This document shows positions 9,066 to 19,145 of a stretch of 64,000 nt of DNA, piece after piece (positions within the stretch are counted from its first letter, which is position 1; each line of letters opens with the position of its first letter). A model generated the notes under the pieces. It did no database searches and had not been told where the DNA came from. It was given only the letters and a program-made list of their open reading frames with translations. The DNA is from Streptomyces sp. QL37 (GTDB lineage Bacteria > Actinomycetota > Actinomycetes > Streptomycetales > Streptomycetaceae): assembly GCF_002941025.1 (NCBI RefSeq), contig NZ_PTJS01000001.1, positions 3,472,001 to 3,536,000 of the forward strand, given 5' to 3'. The translations under genes were made by a program, and so were the position numbers.

Positions 9066-9602
9066 CTACTTCCCGAAGCCGAAGGAGTCCGCGCCCTGGG
9101 TCTTGGCGCGCAGCCGCTTGCCCTTCTCCGTCGCCTGCTCCTTGAGCTCCTGCTGGAAGTCCTTCATCCGCTCCAGCAGGGCACTGTCGTGGGCGGCGAG
9201 GATTCGGGCGGCGAGCAGGCCCGCGTTACGGGCGCCGCCGACGGAGACCGTGGCGACGGGGACCCCGGCCGGCATCTGGACGATGGACAGCAGGCTGTCC
9301 ATGCCGTCGAGGTACTTCAGCGGGACCGGGACGCCGATCACCGGCAGCGGGGTCACGGACGCGAGCATCCCGGGCAGGTGGGCCGCTCCGCCCGCCCCCG
9401 CGATGATCGCCTTGAGACCGCGGCCCGCGGCCTGCTCGCCGTACGCGATCATCTCGTGCGGCATGCGGTGGGCGGAGACGACATCGACCTCGTAGGGGAT
9501 CTCGAACTCGCCGAGGGCCTTGGCGGCCGCTTCCATCACGGGCCAGTCGGAGTCCGAGCCCATGACGATGCCGACGACGGGGGCGGAGCCTGGTGCGGTC
9601 AT
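9066..9602 (-). CDS. purE: 5-(carboxyamino)imidazole ribonucleotide mutase
   Basis: PurE (178 residues) converts N5-CAIR to CAIR in de novo purine synthesis. The phosphate-binding loop [16 protein letters not shown], the conserved SAHRMPHEM with the catalytic His, and [12 protein letters not shown] are present. The C terminus has a lysine-rich tail. The ATG at 9602 overlaps the purK stop as ATGA, which fixes this start and indicates translational coupling to purK, its usual partner. Confidence 0.95.
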   Translation of the reverse strand: MTAPGSAPVVGIVMGSDSDWPVMEAAAKALGEFEIPYEVDVVSAHRMPHEMIAYGEQAAGRGLKAIIAGAGGAAHLPGMLASVTPLPVIGVPVPLKYLDGMDSLLSIVQMPAGVPVATVSVGGARNAGLLAARILAAHDSALLERMKDFQQELKEQATEKGKRLRAKTQGADSFGFGK

Positions 9603-10738
9603 TCGGTGATCGTTCCTCGCAGGTAGTCGGCCGCGTGCCGGGCGCGCTCCCGCACGTCCGCCAGATCGTCGCCGTAGGTGTTGACGTGGCCCACCTTGCG
9701 GCCGGGCTTCACGTCCTTGCCGTACATGTGGATCTTGAGCTGCGGATCGCGGGCCATGCAGTGCAGATACGCCTGGTACATGTCCGGGTAGTCGCCGCCG
9801 AGGACGTTGCACATGACCGTCCAGGTGGCGCGCGGGCGGGGGTCGCCGAGCGGGAGGTCCAGGACGGCCCGCACATGGTTGGCGAACTGCGAGGTGACCG
9901 CGCCGTCCTGGGTCCAGTGCCCGGAGTTGTGCGGGCGCATCGCAAGCTCGTTCACGAGGATGCGGCCGTCGCGCGTCTCGAAGAGCTCGACCGCGAGGTG
10001 GCCCACCACACCGAGCTCCGCGGCGATCCGCAGGGCCAGCTGCTGGGCCTCGCCCGCGAGGCGCTCGTCCAGGTCGGGCGCCGGGGCGATGACGGTGTCG
10101 CAAACCCCGTCGACCTGGATGGACTCGACGACCGGGTAGGCGACGGCCTGGCCGTGCGGCGAGCGGACGATGTTGGCCGCCAGCTCCCGTACGAAGTCGA
10201 CCTTCTCCTCGGCGAGGACGGGGACACCGGCCCGGAAAGGCTCGGCGGCGTCGGCCTCGGAGCGGACCACCCAGACGCCCTTGCCGTCGTACCCGCCGCG
10301 GACCGTCTTGAGGATGACGGGGAAGCCCCCCACCTCCTCGGCGAACGCGGCGGCGTCCGCCGCGTCCGCGACGATGCGGTGGCGGGGGCAGGGCGCGCCG
10401 ATCTCCGTGAGCTTGGTGCGCATCACCCCCTTGTCCTGGGCGTGCACGAGCGCGTCGGGCCCGGGGCGTACGGGAATGCCGTCCGCCTCCAGGGCCCTCA
10501 GGTGCTCGGTCGGCACGTGCTCGTGGTCGAAGGTGATCACGTCACAGCCGCGCGCGAAGGCGCGCAGTGTCTCCAGGTCGCGGTAGTCGCCGACGACTAC
10601 TTCGCCGACCACCTGGGCAGCCGAGTCCTGGGGGGTGTCACTGAGGAGCTTGAATTTCAGGCCGAGGGGGATGCCCGCCTCGTGGGTCATACGGGCGAGC
10701 TGACCGCCGCCGACCATGCCGACTACAGGGAACGTCAC
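9599..10738 (-). CDS. purK: 5-(carboxyamino)imidazole ribonucleotide synthase
   Basis: PurK (379 residues) is an ATP-grasp enzyme that carboxylates AIR with bicarbonate to give N5-CAIR, the substrate of PurE next door. Evidence is the N-terminal [11 protein letters not shown], the ATP-grasp strand [18 protein letters not shown], and the late [14 protein letters not shown]. The start is GTG at 10738 with a weak ribosome-binding site. It is divergent from the GtrA gene across a 176-bp gap that must hold promoters for both; I see no purine riboswitch there. Confidence 0.95.
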   Translation of the reverse strand: MTFPVVGMVGGGQLARMTHEAGIPLGLKFKLLSDTPQDSAAQVVGEVVVGDYRDLETLRAFARGCDVITFDHEHVPTEHLRALEADGIPVRPGPDALVHAQDKGVMRTKLTEIGAPCPRHRIVADAADAAAFAEEVGGFPVILKTVRGGYDGKGVWVVRSEADAAEPFRAGVPVLAEEKVDFVRELAANIVRSPHGQAVAYPVVESIQVDGVCDTVIAPAPDLDERLAGEAQQLALRIAAELGVVGHLAVELFETRDGRILVNELAMRPHNSGHWTQDGAVTSQFANHVRAVLDLPLGDPRPRATWTVMCNVLGGDYPDMYQAYLHCMARDPQLKIHMYGKDVKPGRKVGHVNTYGDDLADVRERARHAADYLRGTITE

Positions 10739-10914
10739 CTGTCCAGGGTATCGGGCCGTGCGGGGGCTCCCCCCACCGTCTCCGGCACGGCCTCCGCGCC
10801 TCCCGGGGAGGAGGCCTCGTCACGCGGGCCGGGCAGGCTCACGGGCATCACACGGGAGGGCTGGTTAGCATGGCCGGGTTGACGAAACCGACCGGACGGG
10901 GCTGAGCGATCACC

Positions 10915-11433
10915 ATGAGCGAACGGGGCGCACTGCGGGCCCGGCTTGATCTGCTGGCCCGGGAGGTCGCCAAGTTCGGAGCGGTCGGCGCACTCGGGCT
11001 GGTCGTCAACATCGTCGTCTCGAACCTGATCTGGCGCACCACGGACTTCCCGGTGGTGCGGGCCGGTCTGATGGGGACGGTCGTCGCCATCCTCTTCAAC
11101 TACGTCGGCTTCCGCTACTGGACCTACCGGGACCGCGACAAGACCGGCCGCACGCGGGAGCTGATGCTGTTCCTGCTGTTCAGCGCCGTCGGCGCGGTGA
11201 TCGAGACGGGCGTGCTCTACCTGGCGACGTACGGCTTCGGCTGGAACAGCCCGGTCCAGAGCAATGTCTTCAAGATCATCGGCATCGGGGTCGCCACGCT
11301 GTTCCGCTTCTGGTCCTACCGCACCTGGGTGTTCAGGGCGCTCCCCGCCAAGGAGGCCGTGCTCGACGCGGAACGATTTCTGGAACAGCGACGGCCCTCC
11401 GACGAGGTGACACCGGGCCCCGTGCCCCACTGA
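10915..11433 (+). CDS. GtrA family membrane protein
   Basis: The 172-residue protein has four predicted membrane helices. A typical GtrA start (VAKFGAVGALGLVVNIVVSNL) is followed by ILFNYVGFRYWTYR, and the last helix carries LFRFWSYRTWVF. GtrA proteins are thought to help flip or present polyprenyl-linked sugars for modification of surface glycans. No glycosyltransferase adjoins it, so its glycan is unknown. Its stop lies only three bases from the stop of the convergent histidine kinase, with no room for a terminator. Confidence 0.85.
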   Translation: MSERGALRARLDLLAREVAKFGAVGALGLVVNIVVSNLIWRTTDFPVVRAGLMGTVVAILFNYVGFRYWTYRDRDKTGRTRELMLFLLFSAVGAVIETGVLYLATYGFGWNSPVQSNVFKIIGIGVATLFRFWSYRTWVFRALPAKEAVLDAERFLEQRRPSDEVTPGPVPH

Positions 11434-11436
11434 CGG

Positions 11437-12705
11437 TCAGCGGACCGGGCGTACGGATTCCTTGCGGCTCGGGGCGACCCGGCTGAGGAAGAGCGCGAAG
11501 ACCGGGGGCTGCTGCTGGAGCAGTTCGAGACGGCCGCCGTCGGCCTCGGCGAGGTCCCGGGCCACGGCGAGGCCGATCCCGGTCGAATTGCGGCCGCTGA
11601 TGGTGCGCTCGAAGATCCGCGCCCCCAGGTCGGCGGGGACGCCGGGGCCCTCGTCCGTGACCTCGACGACGACCTGGTTGCCGGTGACCCGGGTACGCAG
11701 CGCGACCGTGCCGCCACCGTGCATCAGCGAGTTCTCGATCAGGGCGGCGAGCACCTGGGCGACGGCGCCGGGGGTGCCGACGGCCTCCAGGCCGTGCTTG
11801 CCCGAGCAGACGACGGCCCGGCCGGCACTGCGGTAGGCCGGGCGCCACTCCTCGATCTGCTGTTTGACGACCTCGTCGAGGTCGAAGACGACGGCGGAGC
11901 CGGTGCGCGGGTCACGGGCGTTGGTCAGCAGGCGCTGCACCACGTCGGTGAGCCGCTCGACCTGGGTGAGCGCGATGTTCGCCTCCTCCTTCACCGTGTC
12001 CGGGTCGTCGGTGACGGAGATCTCCTCGATCCGCATGGAGAGGGCGGTCAGGGGCGTACGGAGCTGGTGCGAGGCGTCCGCCGCGAGACGCCGCTCCGCG
12101 GTCAGCATCCGGGCGATCCGCTCGGCGGAGGAGTCCAGGACATCGGCGACCCGGTCCAGCTCCGTCACCCCGTACCGCTTGTGGCGGGGGCGGGGGTCGC
12201 CCGATCCGAGGCGCTCGGCCGTCTCGGCGAGGTCGGTGAGCGGGGAGGTGAGCCGGTCGGCCTGGCGTACGGCGAGGAGTACGGCGGAGATGATCGCGAG
12301 CAGGGCCACCGCTCCGATGATCAGCAGGGTCCGGCCGACCTCGCGGGTCACGGCCGAGCGGTCCTCCTCGACGGTGACCTTCTCGCCCTGCTCCCCCGTC
12401 TCCGTGCTGCGGATGGCGTTGCCGTCGGTCGGGCGTTCACCGACCTCGATGGCGGCGCGCCCGGGGATCTCGACGCGGGCGTAGCGGCTGGGGTCCACCT
12501 GCTCGGCGAGGACCTGGGGGGTGATCCGCTCGGCGCCGAGCAGCCGGCTCTCGACGACGCTGATCAGCCGGAACGCCTCGGAGTCGACGCTCTCCTGGGC
12601 GCTGTTGCTGATGGTGCGGGTCTCGACGATGACGAGGGAGACGCCGAAGACGGCGATCACGACGAGCACCACGGCGAGCGTGGAGTTGATCAGTCGGCGG
12701 CGCAT
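11437..12705 (-). CDS. sensor histidine kinase
   Basis: This membrane kinase has 422 residues. Helix 1 spans about residues 7-27, an extracytoplasmic sensor of roughly 95 residues follows, helix 2 is near residues 126-147, and then a HAMP linker. The phosphoacceptor His lies in AADASHQLRTPLTALS. The ATPase domain shows the N box (ALIENSLMHGG), G1 (DEGPGVPADLG) and G2 (GIGLAVARDLAEA). A longer frame runs upstream into the response regulator; I chose the ATG at 12705 (MRRRLINST), 14 bases after the regulator stop. The signal is not deducible. Confidence 0.92.
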   Translation of the reverse strand: MRRRLINSTLAVVLVVIAVFGVSLVIVETRTISNSAQESVDSEAFRLISVVESRLLGAERITPQVLAEQVDPSRYARVEIPGRAAIEVGERPTDGNAIRSTETGEQGEKVTVEEDRSAVTREVGRTLLIIGAVALLAIISAVLLAVRQADRLTSPLTDLAETAERLGSGDPRPRHKRYGVTELDRVADVLDSSAERIARMLTAERRLAADASHQLRTPLTALSMRIEEISVTDDPDTVKEEANIALTQVERLTDVVQRLLTNARDPRTGSAVVFDLDEVVKQQIEEWRPAYRSAGRAVVCSGKHGLEAVGTPGAVAQVLAALIENSLMHGGGTVALRTRVTGNQVVVEVTDEGPGVPADLGARIFERTISGRNSTGIGLAVARDLAEADGGRLELLQQQPPVFALFLSRVAPSRKESVRPVR

Positions 12706-12719
12706 GACTGTTCTGTACG

Positions 12720-13397
12720 TCAGCTCTTCTCGAACCGGAAGCCGACGCCCCGGACGGTGGCGATGTAGCGCGGATTGGCCGCGTCGTCGCCGAGCTTCTT
12801 GCGGAGCCAGGAGATGTGCATGTCGAGGGTCTTCGTGGAGGACCACCAGGTGGTGTCCCAGACCTCACGCATCAGCTGGTCGCGGGTGACGACCCGGCCC
12901 GCGTCCCGCACGAGGACCCTGAGCAGGTCGAACTCCTTGGCGGTGAGCTGGAGTTCCTCGTCGCCCATCCAGGCCCGGTGGGACTCCACGTCGATCCTGA
13001 CGCCGTGCGTGGCGGGCTGCGGGGCGGGCTCGGTGGCGCCGCGGCGCAGCAGGGCGCGGACCCGCGCGAGGAGCTCGGCGAGGCGGAAGGGCTTGGTGAC
13101 GTAGTCGTCGGCCCCGGCGTCCAGACCGACCACCGTGTCGACCTCGTCGGCCCGTGCGGTCAGCACCAGGATCGGTACGGCGTGGCCGTCGGCCCGCAGC
13201 CTCCTGGCGACCTCCAGCCCGTCCATCCCGGGCAGCCCCAGGTCGAGGACGACCAGGTCGACGCCCCCCTGGAGTCCGGCGTCGAGCGCGGTCGGACCGT
13301 CCTCACGGACCTCGACCTCGTAACCCTCACGACGCAGGGCGCGGGCCAGCGGCTCCGAGATGGATGCGTCGTCCTCGGCGAGCAGTACACGGGTCAT
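12720..13397 (-). CDS. OmpR/PhoB family response regulator
   Basis: The regulator has 225 residues. The receiver domain has Asp9/Asp10 in LLAEDD, phosphoacceptor Asp52 in VVLDLGLPG, and Lys102 in YVTKPF. The C-terminal winged helix includes LTAKEFDLLRVLVRDAGRVV and the recognition region STKTLDMHISWLRKKL. It is the first gene of a pair with the kinase downstream. The in-frame extension further upstream has no receiver features, so the ATG at 13397 (MTRVLLAEDD) is the start. It is not AfsQ1, PhoP or CseB as I remember those sequences. Targets are unknown. Confidence 0.93.
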   Translation of the reverse strand: MTRVLLAEDDASISEPLARALRREGYEVEVREDGPTALDAGLQGGVDLVVLDLGLPGMDGLEVARRLRADGHAVPILVLTARADEVDTVVGLDAGADDYVTKPFRLAELLARVRALLRRGATEPAPQPATHGVRIDVESHRAWMGDEELQLTAKEFDLLRVLVRDAGRVVTRDQLMREVWDTTWWSSTKTLDMHISWLRKKLGDDAANPRYIATVRGVGFRFEKS

Positions 13398-13884
13398 GCA
13401 GTGATGGTAGTCCGCGCAGGCCCGCTGGGGTGAGGCACTGGGCAAGCCCTGCGGGTCAGGGCCACGAATCGGGCATCCTCCTTCGAATATGGGACCGTGG
13501 TTCCACGCAGACCTGTGATCCATCTCTCAAGTCCTTCCATATCCCCGCGTGTCATGTCGTATGGTGGCTCGACGCCTGTTGCACCACCGAAGGACCTTTG
13601 GGCAGCTTTTCGCGCCAAGGGTCTCTTTTGTGTACGGGCCGGTTCCCGCCGGCCCGACCAGTGAATGACCTGTGGGCCGGGCCCGGAGCGCGAGGACGCG
13701 CGCCGGGCGTGGATCCCGGAGCGGTCTGTCCCACGATCCCGTCCCCACACTCCCAGCGGAGCGGTGGCCCGGATCGGATCCCCTCGAGGCGTCAGGGGTG
13801 GGGCGTGTCCGCCCGGTGCCGGCTACCCCCCACCGGGCGCGTACCGCTCACGAGGCGGCGCGTCCCGACCAGCAAGGATCGACC
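13398..13884. other. 487-bp intergenic region between response regulator and peptide transporter
   Basis: No convincing gene is seen. The left half is less GC-rich than its surroundings and probably carries divergent promoters; I could not assign clear -35 and -10 pairs. A small hairpin with 8-bp arms (CGGGCCGG at 13635-13642, complement at 13649-13656) lies in the right half, about 230 bases before the transporter start. It could act in the transporter's long leader. The reading frames here look like shadows. Confidence 0.5.
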
Positions 13885-15375
<1,491 letters not shown>

Positions 15376-15391
15376 CACGGACCCCGCCCGC

Positions 15392-15437
15392 GACGACTGA
15401 GGGCCCCGCACCGATCGGTGCGGGGCCCTCAGTCGTC
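15392..15437. terminator. bidirectional terminator, perfect 46-bp palindrome
   Basis: Two 23-base arms meet without a spacer (15392-15414 and 15415-15437). It lies between the convergent peptide transporter and anti-sigma genes. Confidence 0.85.
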
Positions 15438-15470
15438 ACTTGGAGTCGCGCGGGATTCGAGCGGCAGCGG

Positions 15471-15962
15471 CTACGCCGGAGCGGCGAGCTCCGCCCATAC
15501 GGTCTTGCCCGGCTGCTCCGGCGTACGCGTCACGCCCCAGTCCATGCAGAGCCGCTGCACGATGAACATGCCGTGTCCGCCGGGCCGCCCAGCCCGGTGC
15601 GGGGTGCGCGGCGCCGGCTGCCCGGCCCCGGCGTCGACGACCTCGACCCGGAGCATCTTGGGCGAGCAGGCGAGGCGGAGTTCCTCGGGGCCGTCCGCGT
15701 GCAGGCAGGCGTTCGTGACGAGCTCGGAGACGACCAGGAGGACGTCCTCGGCCGCGGCCCGGCGGTCGGCCCCCGACGCGGGCAGCCAGCCCCAGTCGTG
15801 GAGCGCCTGCCGGGCGAAGTCGCGGGCCATCGGCACGATGCCGCTGGCCTCTCTCAGCGAGAGCGTGCGCCACTGCCGGTCAGCGGGTACGGCAGAGGCG
15901 GTGCCCGTGCCGTCCGGCTCGCGGCCGAGGCCGCCCGGCGGATGCTGCCGGGTGGTGCTCAT
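15471..15962 (-). CDS. RsbW-type anti-sigma factor, HATPase kinase
   Basis: The 163-residue protein has a GHKL ATPase fold of the RsbW/SpoIIAB class. The N box reads VVSELVTNACLHA, the G1-like segment is VVDAGAG and the G2-like segment is GGHGMFIVQRL. The family binds a SigB-type sigma factor and phosphorylates a STAS antagonist. Its gene lies beside a STAS gene and a SigB/F/G-type sigma gene, so it very probably controls that sigma factor. I recall the S. coelicolor counterparts being named PrsI, ArsI and SigI; that naming is from memory. The ATG at 15962 has a GAGGTGAA site upstream. It is separated from the STAS gene by about 200 bases and may have its own promoter. Confidence 0.85.
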   Translation of the reverse strand: MSTTRQHPPGGLGREPDGTGTASAVPADRQWRTLSLREASGIVPMARDFARQALHDWGWLPASGADRRAAAEDVLLVVSELVTNACLHADGPEELRLACSPKMLRVEVVDAGAGQPAPRTPHRAGRPGGHGMFIVQRLCMDWGVTRTPEQPGKTVWAELAAPA

Positions 15963-16161
15963 CAGCGCTTCACCTCACCGATTCACCGTGTTGCCATCGA
16001 ACAGAACTGATCAGATACAGAGTGTGCGGGTTCCATGACCCCGACGAGGTGTCTCCTGCCCGGCCGGATGGTGACGACACCCTTTTCGCCTACGCCGTGA
16101 GCGTGACTCGCGCGACAGGCGGGGCCACCGGGGCCGGGGACCGACACCGGAGGCGCCGCCG

Positions 16162-16530
16162 TCAGCCGCTCAGAGCGTCTTCGAGCGAGGCGTGGACGGT
16201 GAAGACCGCCTCAGCCCCGGTGATCTCGAAGACACGGGCCACGACGGGCTGCATTCCGGCAAGGTGTACCCCTCCTCCGGCCGCCTCGGCCTTCAGACGC
16301 GCACCGAGCAGCACGTTGAGGCCGGTGGAGTCACAGAAGTCGAGCCCGGAACAGTCGACCACCAGGCGCGTGCGCCCTTGCGCGACCGCGCTCTCCAAGG
16401 GCTCCCGAAGCAGATCGGCGGTGTGGTGATCGAGCTCACCCACCGGCGTCACGACCTCGCTCCGCCCCTCGGTCCGGACTTCGACACTCAGTCGACCCCG
16501 GTTCGCACTGCCGACCGTCCCGCGGTCCAT
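16162..16530 (-). CDS. STAS-domain anti-sigma factor antagonist
   Basis: The 122-residue single-domain STAS protein is of the SpoIIAA/RsbV type. The phosphorylatable serine is Ser68 in DFCDSTGLNVLL, the conserved site modified by the partner kinase. When unphosphorylated it should sequester the anti-sigma factor and free the sigma factor. I chose the ATG at 16530, which has GAGGGA six bases upstream; an in-frame GTG at 16557 would add nine residues. It is divergent from the sigma gene across a 293-bp gap. Confidence 0.88.
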   Translation of the reverse strand: MDRGTVGSANRGRLSVEVRTEGRSEVVTPVGELDHHTADLLREPLESAVAQGRTRLVVDCSGLDFCDSTGLNVLLGARLKAEAAGGGVHLAGMQPVVARVFEITGAEAVFTVHASLEDALSG

Positions 16531-16823
16531 TGACTGTCCCTCTTCGCCGTCCGTCACTACCCACGTCCCTGTGTACGCGGCTTCGTCGTGGCTGCCGCCG
16601 ACGTGCGTAAAACATTACGCGTTTCCCTCGCCACACGGTAGTCGAAGAACTCAACAAACCGGACATATAGGCGGATTTGGCGCTTGTAACTCGTGGCTGG
16701 AAACCGGTAAGGGTAGAAGAGACATCTGCACCAGGAATTTCGATCGGCTTCGGAGGCGCCGCTTCACCGCAGGAAGACGTATGGGCATCGGCAGCCATAT
16801 GCCGAGAACGATGGAGGAGAACC

Positions 16824-17807
16824 ATGTCACCCCGGCTCGACGTATCGCGTACCCACATCGCGACGTCGGCATGTCCTCAGGGACCGACCGATTCCGACTC
16901 CGCTGTCGCGAGCGCCGTACCCGGCCCGCGGACCAGCATCAGCACCACCACCGACCCGACCGCCGAGGACCACCTCCCGGCCGAGGAGTTCGAGGGTCTC
17001 GAAGGACTTCCCGAGATCCCGCACTACGCCGAGGTCGGCGCCCTGGACGCCAGGGCCCTCTCCAAGACCCTCTTCGCGCGGCTCGAAGCCCTCGAGGAGG
17101 GCACCCACGAGTACGCGTACGTGCGCAACACCCTCGTGGAACTCAACTTGGCCCTGGTCAAGTTCGCCGCCGCCCGGTTCCGCACCCGCAGCGAGCCCAT
17201 GGAGGACATCGTCCAGGTCGGCACCATCGGCCTGATCAAGGCGATCGACCGCTTCGAGCTGAGCAGGGGCGTCGAGTTCCCGACGTTCGCGATGCCCACC
17301 ATCGTCGGCGAGATCAAGCGCTTCTTCCGTGACACCAGCTGGTCCGTGCGCGTCCCGCGCCGACTGCAGGAGCTCCGGCTGGACCTCGCCAAGGCGGGCG
17401 ACGAGCTGGCCCAGAAGCTGGACCGCTCACCCACGGTCCTCGAACTCGCCGACCGCCTCGGCCTCAGCAGGGACGAGGTCGTCGAGGGCATGGCCGCGAG
17501 CAACGCGTACACCGCGAGCTCGCTGGACGCCAAGCCCGACGACCAGGCCGACGGCAACGAGGGCGCACTCGCGGACCGCCTCGGCTACGAGGACCACGGT
17601 CTGGAGGGAATCGAGTACGTCGAGTCCCTCAAGCCGCTCATCGCCTCGCTCCCGCTGCGCGACCGCACGATCCTCTCCATGCGGTTCGTCTCCAACATGA
17701 CGCAGTCGGAGATCGGCGAAGAGCTCGGCATCTCACAGATGCACGTGTCCCGGCTCCTCTCCCGGACCCTGGTCAAGCTCAGGAAGGGCCTGACCGTGGA
17801 GGAGTGA
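16824..17807 (+). CDS. sigI: SigB/SigF/SigG-type RNA polymerase sigma factor, SigI-like
   Basis: This group 3 sigma-70 factor has 327 residues. An acidic, disordered N terminus (about 60 residues) is followed by region 2 (EDIVQVGTIGLIKAIDRFE, then FPTFAMPTIVGEIKRFFRD), region 3 (RRLQELRLDLAKAGDELAQ with a helix-turn-helix) and region 4 (MTQSEIGEELGISQMHVSRL). The start is the ATG at 16824 behind GGAGGAGA; a longer frame exists but lacks this site. The divergent STAS and anti-sigma genes form its partner-switching module. A GGGTAG hexamer at 16711-16716 resembles a SigB-type -10 element, but no matching GTTT -35 is present. In S. coelicolor the paralogue at this position is SigI, by memory of gene order. 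Confidence 0.88.
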   Translation: MSPRLDVSRTHIATSACPQGPTDSDSAVASAVPGPRTSISTTTDPTAEDHLPAEEFEGLEGLPEIPHYAEVGALDARALSKTLFARLEALEEGTHEYAYVRNTLVELNLALVKFAAARFRTRSEPMEDIVQVGTIGLIKAIDRFELSRGVEFPTFAMPTIVGEIKRFFRDTSWSVRVPRRLQELRLDLAKAGDELAQKLDRSPTVLELADRLGLSRDEVVEGMAASNAYTASSLDAKPDDQADGNEGALADRLGYEDHGLEGIEYVESLKPLIASLPLRDRTILSMRFVSNMTQSEIGEELGISQMHVSRLLSRTLVKLRKGLTVEE

Positions 17808-17839
17808 CCCGGCGTCACCCGCACCACCGGTACGTCAAC

Positions 17840-17879
17840 GCGGAAGGACCTGCCCCGGCCGACGGGCGGGTCCTTCCGC
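17840..17879 (+). terminator. hairpin terminator after sigma factor gene
   Basis: An 11-bp outer stem (17840-17850 with 17869-17879) is extended by an inner GCCC/GGGC pairing. It lies 33 bases after the sigma stop and ends before the DegT gene. Confidence 0.75.
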
Positions 17880-17936
17880 ATTGTTGACGAAGTGCCACGT
17901 TCCGGGCCACATTGGGCAGGGTTCTGGGGGGAACAC

Positions 17937-19145
17937 ATGGCTCATGGGGAGAGCGGTCCTGCTGACCGCGGAGCGACGGCAGCGGTCGAAACGGCGATGG
18001 GTGCCCGCCTGGGCCGGGAATGCCTGTACGTACCGTCCTGCCGGCTGGGCCTCTATCTGGCGCTCCGCCACTGGTGCGAACCCGGTGGCAGGATCCTGAT
18101 GTCCCCGGTCAACGACGACGTCATACTCTTCGTCGTCCTCGCCGCCGGCCTGCGGCCCGTCCAGGCACCGCTGTCCCCGGCCGACGGCTCGATCGACGTG
18201 GACGCCGTGCCCGATGCCGTGTGGGACGGCGTCTCGGCCGTCCTCACCACCAATCTGTACGGGAACCCGGACCCGGCCCGCAGGCTCCGCGAGCGCTGCG
18301 ACCGCCTCGGTGTCCCCCTGATCGAGGACGCCGCGCACGCCATCGGCAGCGCCACGGACGGAAGACCGGTCGGCTCGTTCGGGGACGCGGCGGCCTTCAG
18401 CCTCTCCAAACACGTCGGCGCGAAGGCCGGAGGCTTCCTCGCCCTCGCCGACCCCGCCCTGCGCGCCCCGCTGGAGCGGGCCCGGGACGCGCTGCTCGAC
18501 CCGGCCCGCCTCACCGCCGAACTCGCCTACGCCGTACGCCCGTACGCCGAATCGGCCGTACGCGCGCTGCGGCTCGCCCCCGTCGCCTGGTGGGCCCTGC
18601 GACTCCTCGGACTCCACGAGCGGGACGGGATCCGGATGCCGTTGCGGCCCGCGGAGCTGCGACGGGCCCTGGGCGCCGCTCCCTCACTGGCGGCCTTCCA
18701 CTCCTGGGTCCGCGTCGACATGCACGACTACCGCACCGCCCCGGGCCGATTACGGCTGCGACGCGTCGCCCGCCTGCTGGCCGGCCTCGACGAACGGCTC
18801 GCCGCGCACCGGGCGGGCGCCGAGCGCCTCCTCGCGACCCGCTGGGCACCTCCGGTCCCCGCCGGTGCCCCCGTACAGCCGCTGTTCCGGGTGCCGTTGC
18901 TCGTGGCCGACCGGGACGCGGCCGTCTCCGCGCTCGCCCGCCGGCGCATCACCGTGGGCTACCTCTACGACCCGCCGCTCGACACCTACGCGGGCACCCC
19001 CTTCACCGACCCGTCGCCCGTCCCCGCCGAGGCGGCCTGGTTCGCCCGTCACGCCCTGCCCGTCGACCCGCTGCGCGCCGGCCCGGTCATCGAGACCCTG
19101 GCCGCGGCGGGCGTCCGCCCCGCGGAGGAGCTGCCCGGTGGCTGA
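17937..19145 (+). CDS. DegT/DnrJ/EryC1/StrS family aminotransferase, TTA-containing
   Basis: The 402-residue protein resembles PLP-dependent sugar aminotransferases. The predicted PLP-binding Asp131 lies in LIEDAAHAIGS and the Schiff-base lysine is Lys158 in AFSLSKHVGAKAGG. Both are intact, so catalysis is plausible: amination of a nucleotide-linked keto-sugar. Codon 272 is TTA (18750-18752), in frame, so full translation should need the bldA tRNA encoded at 48.5 kb. The ATG at 17937 follows GGGGGGAA. The last eight bases overlap the flippase gene. The C-terminal half (ARRRITVGYLYDPPLDTY) is family-like but divergent, so the exact substrate is unknown. Confidence 0.82.
   Translation: MAHGESGPADRGATAAVETAMGARLGRECLYVPSCRLGLYLALRHWCEPGGRILMSPVNDDVILFVVLAAGLRPVQAPLSPADGSIDVDAVPDAVWDGVSAVLTTNLYGNPDPARRLRERCDRLGVPLIEDAAHAIGSATDGRPVGSFGDAAAFSLSKHVGAKAGGFLALADPALRAPLERARDALLDPARLTAELAYAVRPYAESAVRALRLAPVAWWALRLLGLHERDGIRMPLRPAELRRALGAAPSLAAFHSWVRVDMHDYRTAPGRLRLRRVARLLAGLDERLAAHRAGAERLLATRWAPPVPAGAPVQPLFRVPLLVADRDAAVSALARRRITVGYLYDPPLDTYAGTPFTDPSPVPAEAAWFARHALPVDPLRAGPVIETLAAAGVRPAEELPGG

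Noticed and set aside
10739..10914. Purine riboswitch upstream of purK
   Set aside because: No three-way junction or conserved pairing was recognised, and purine riboswitches are not expected in Streptomyces pur genes.
11719..12768. Plus-strand frame opposite the histidine kinase gene
   Set aside because: The kinase has all conserved boxes; this frame has none and no start signal.
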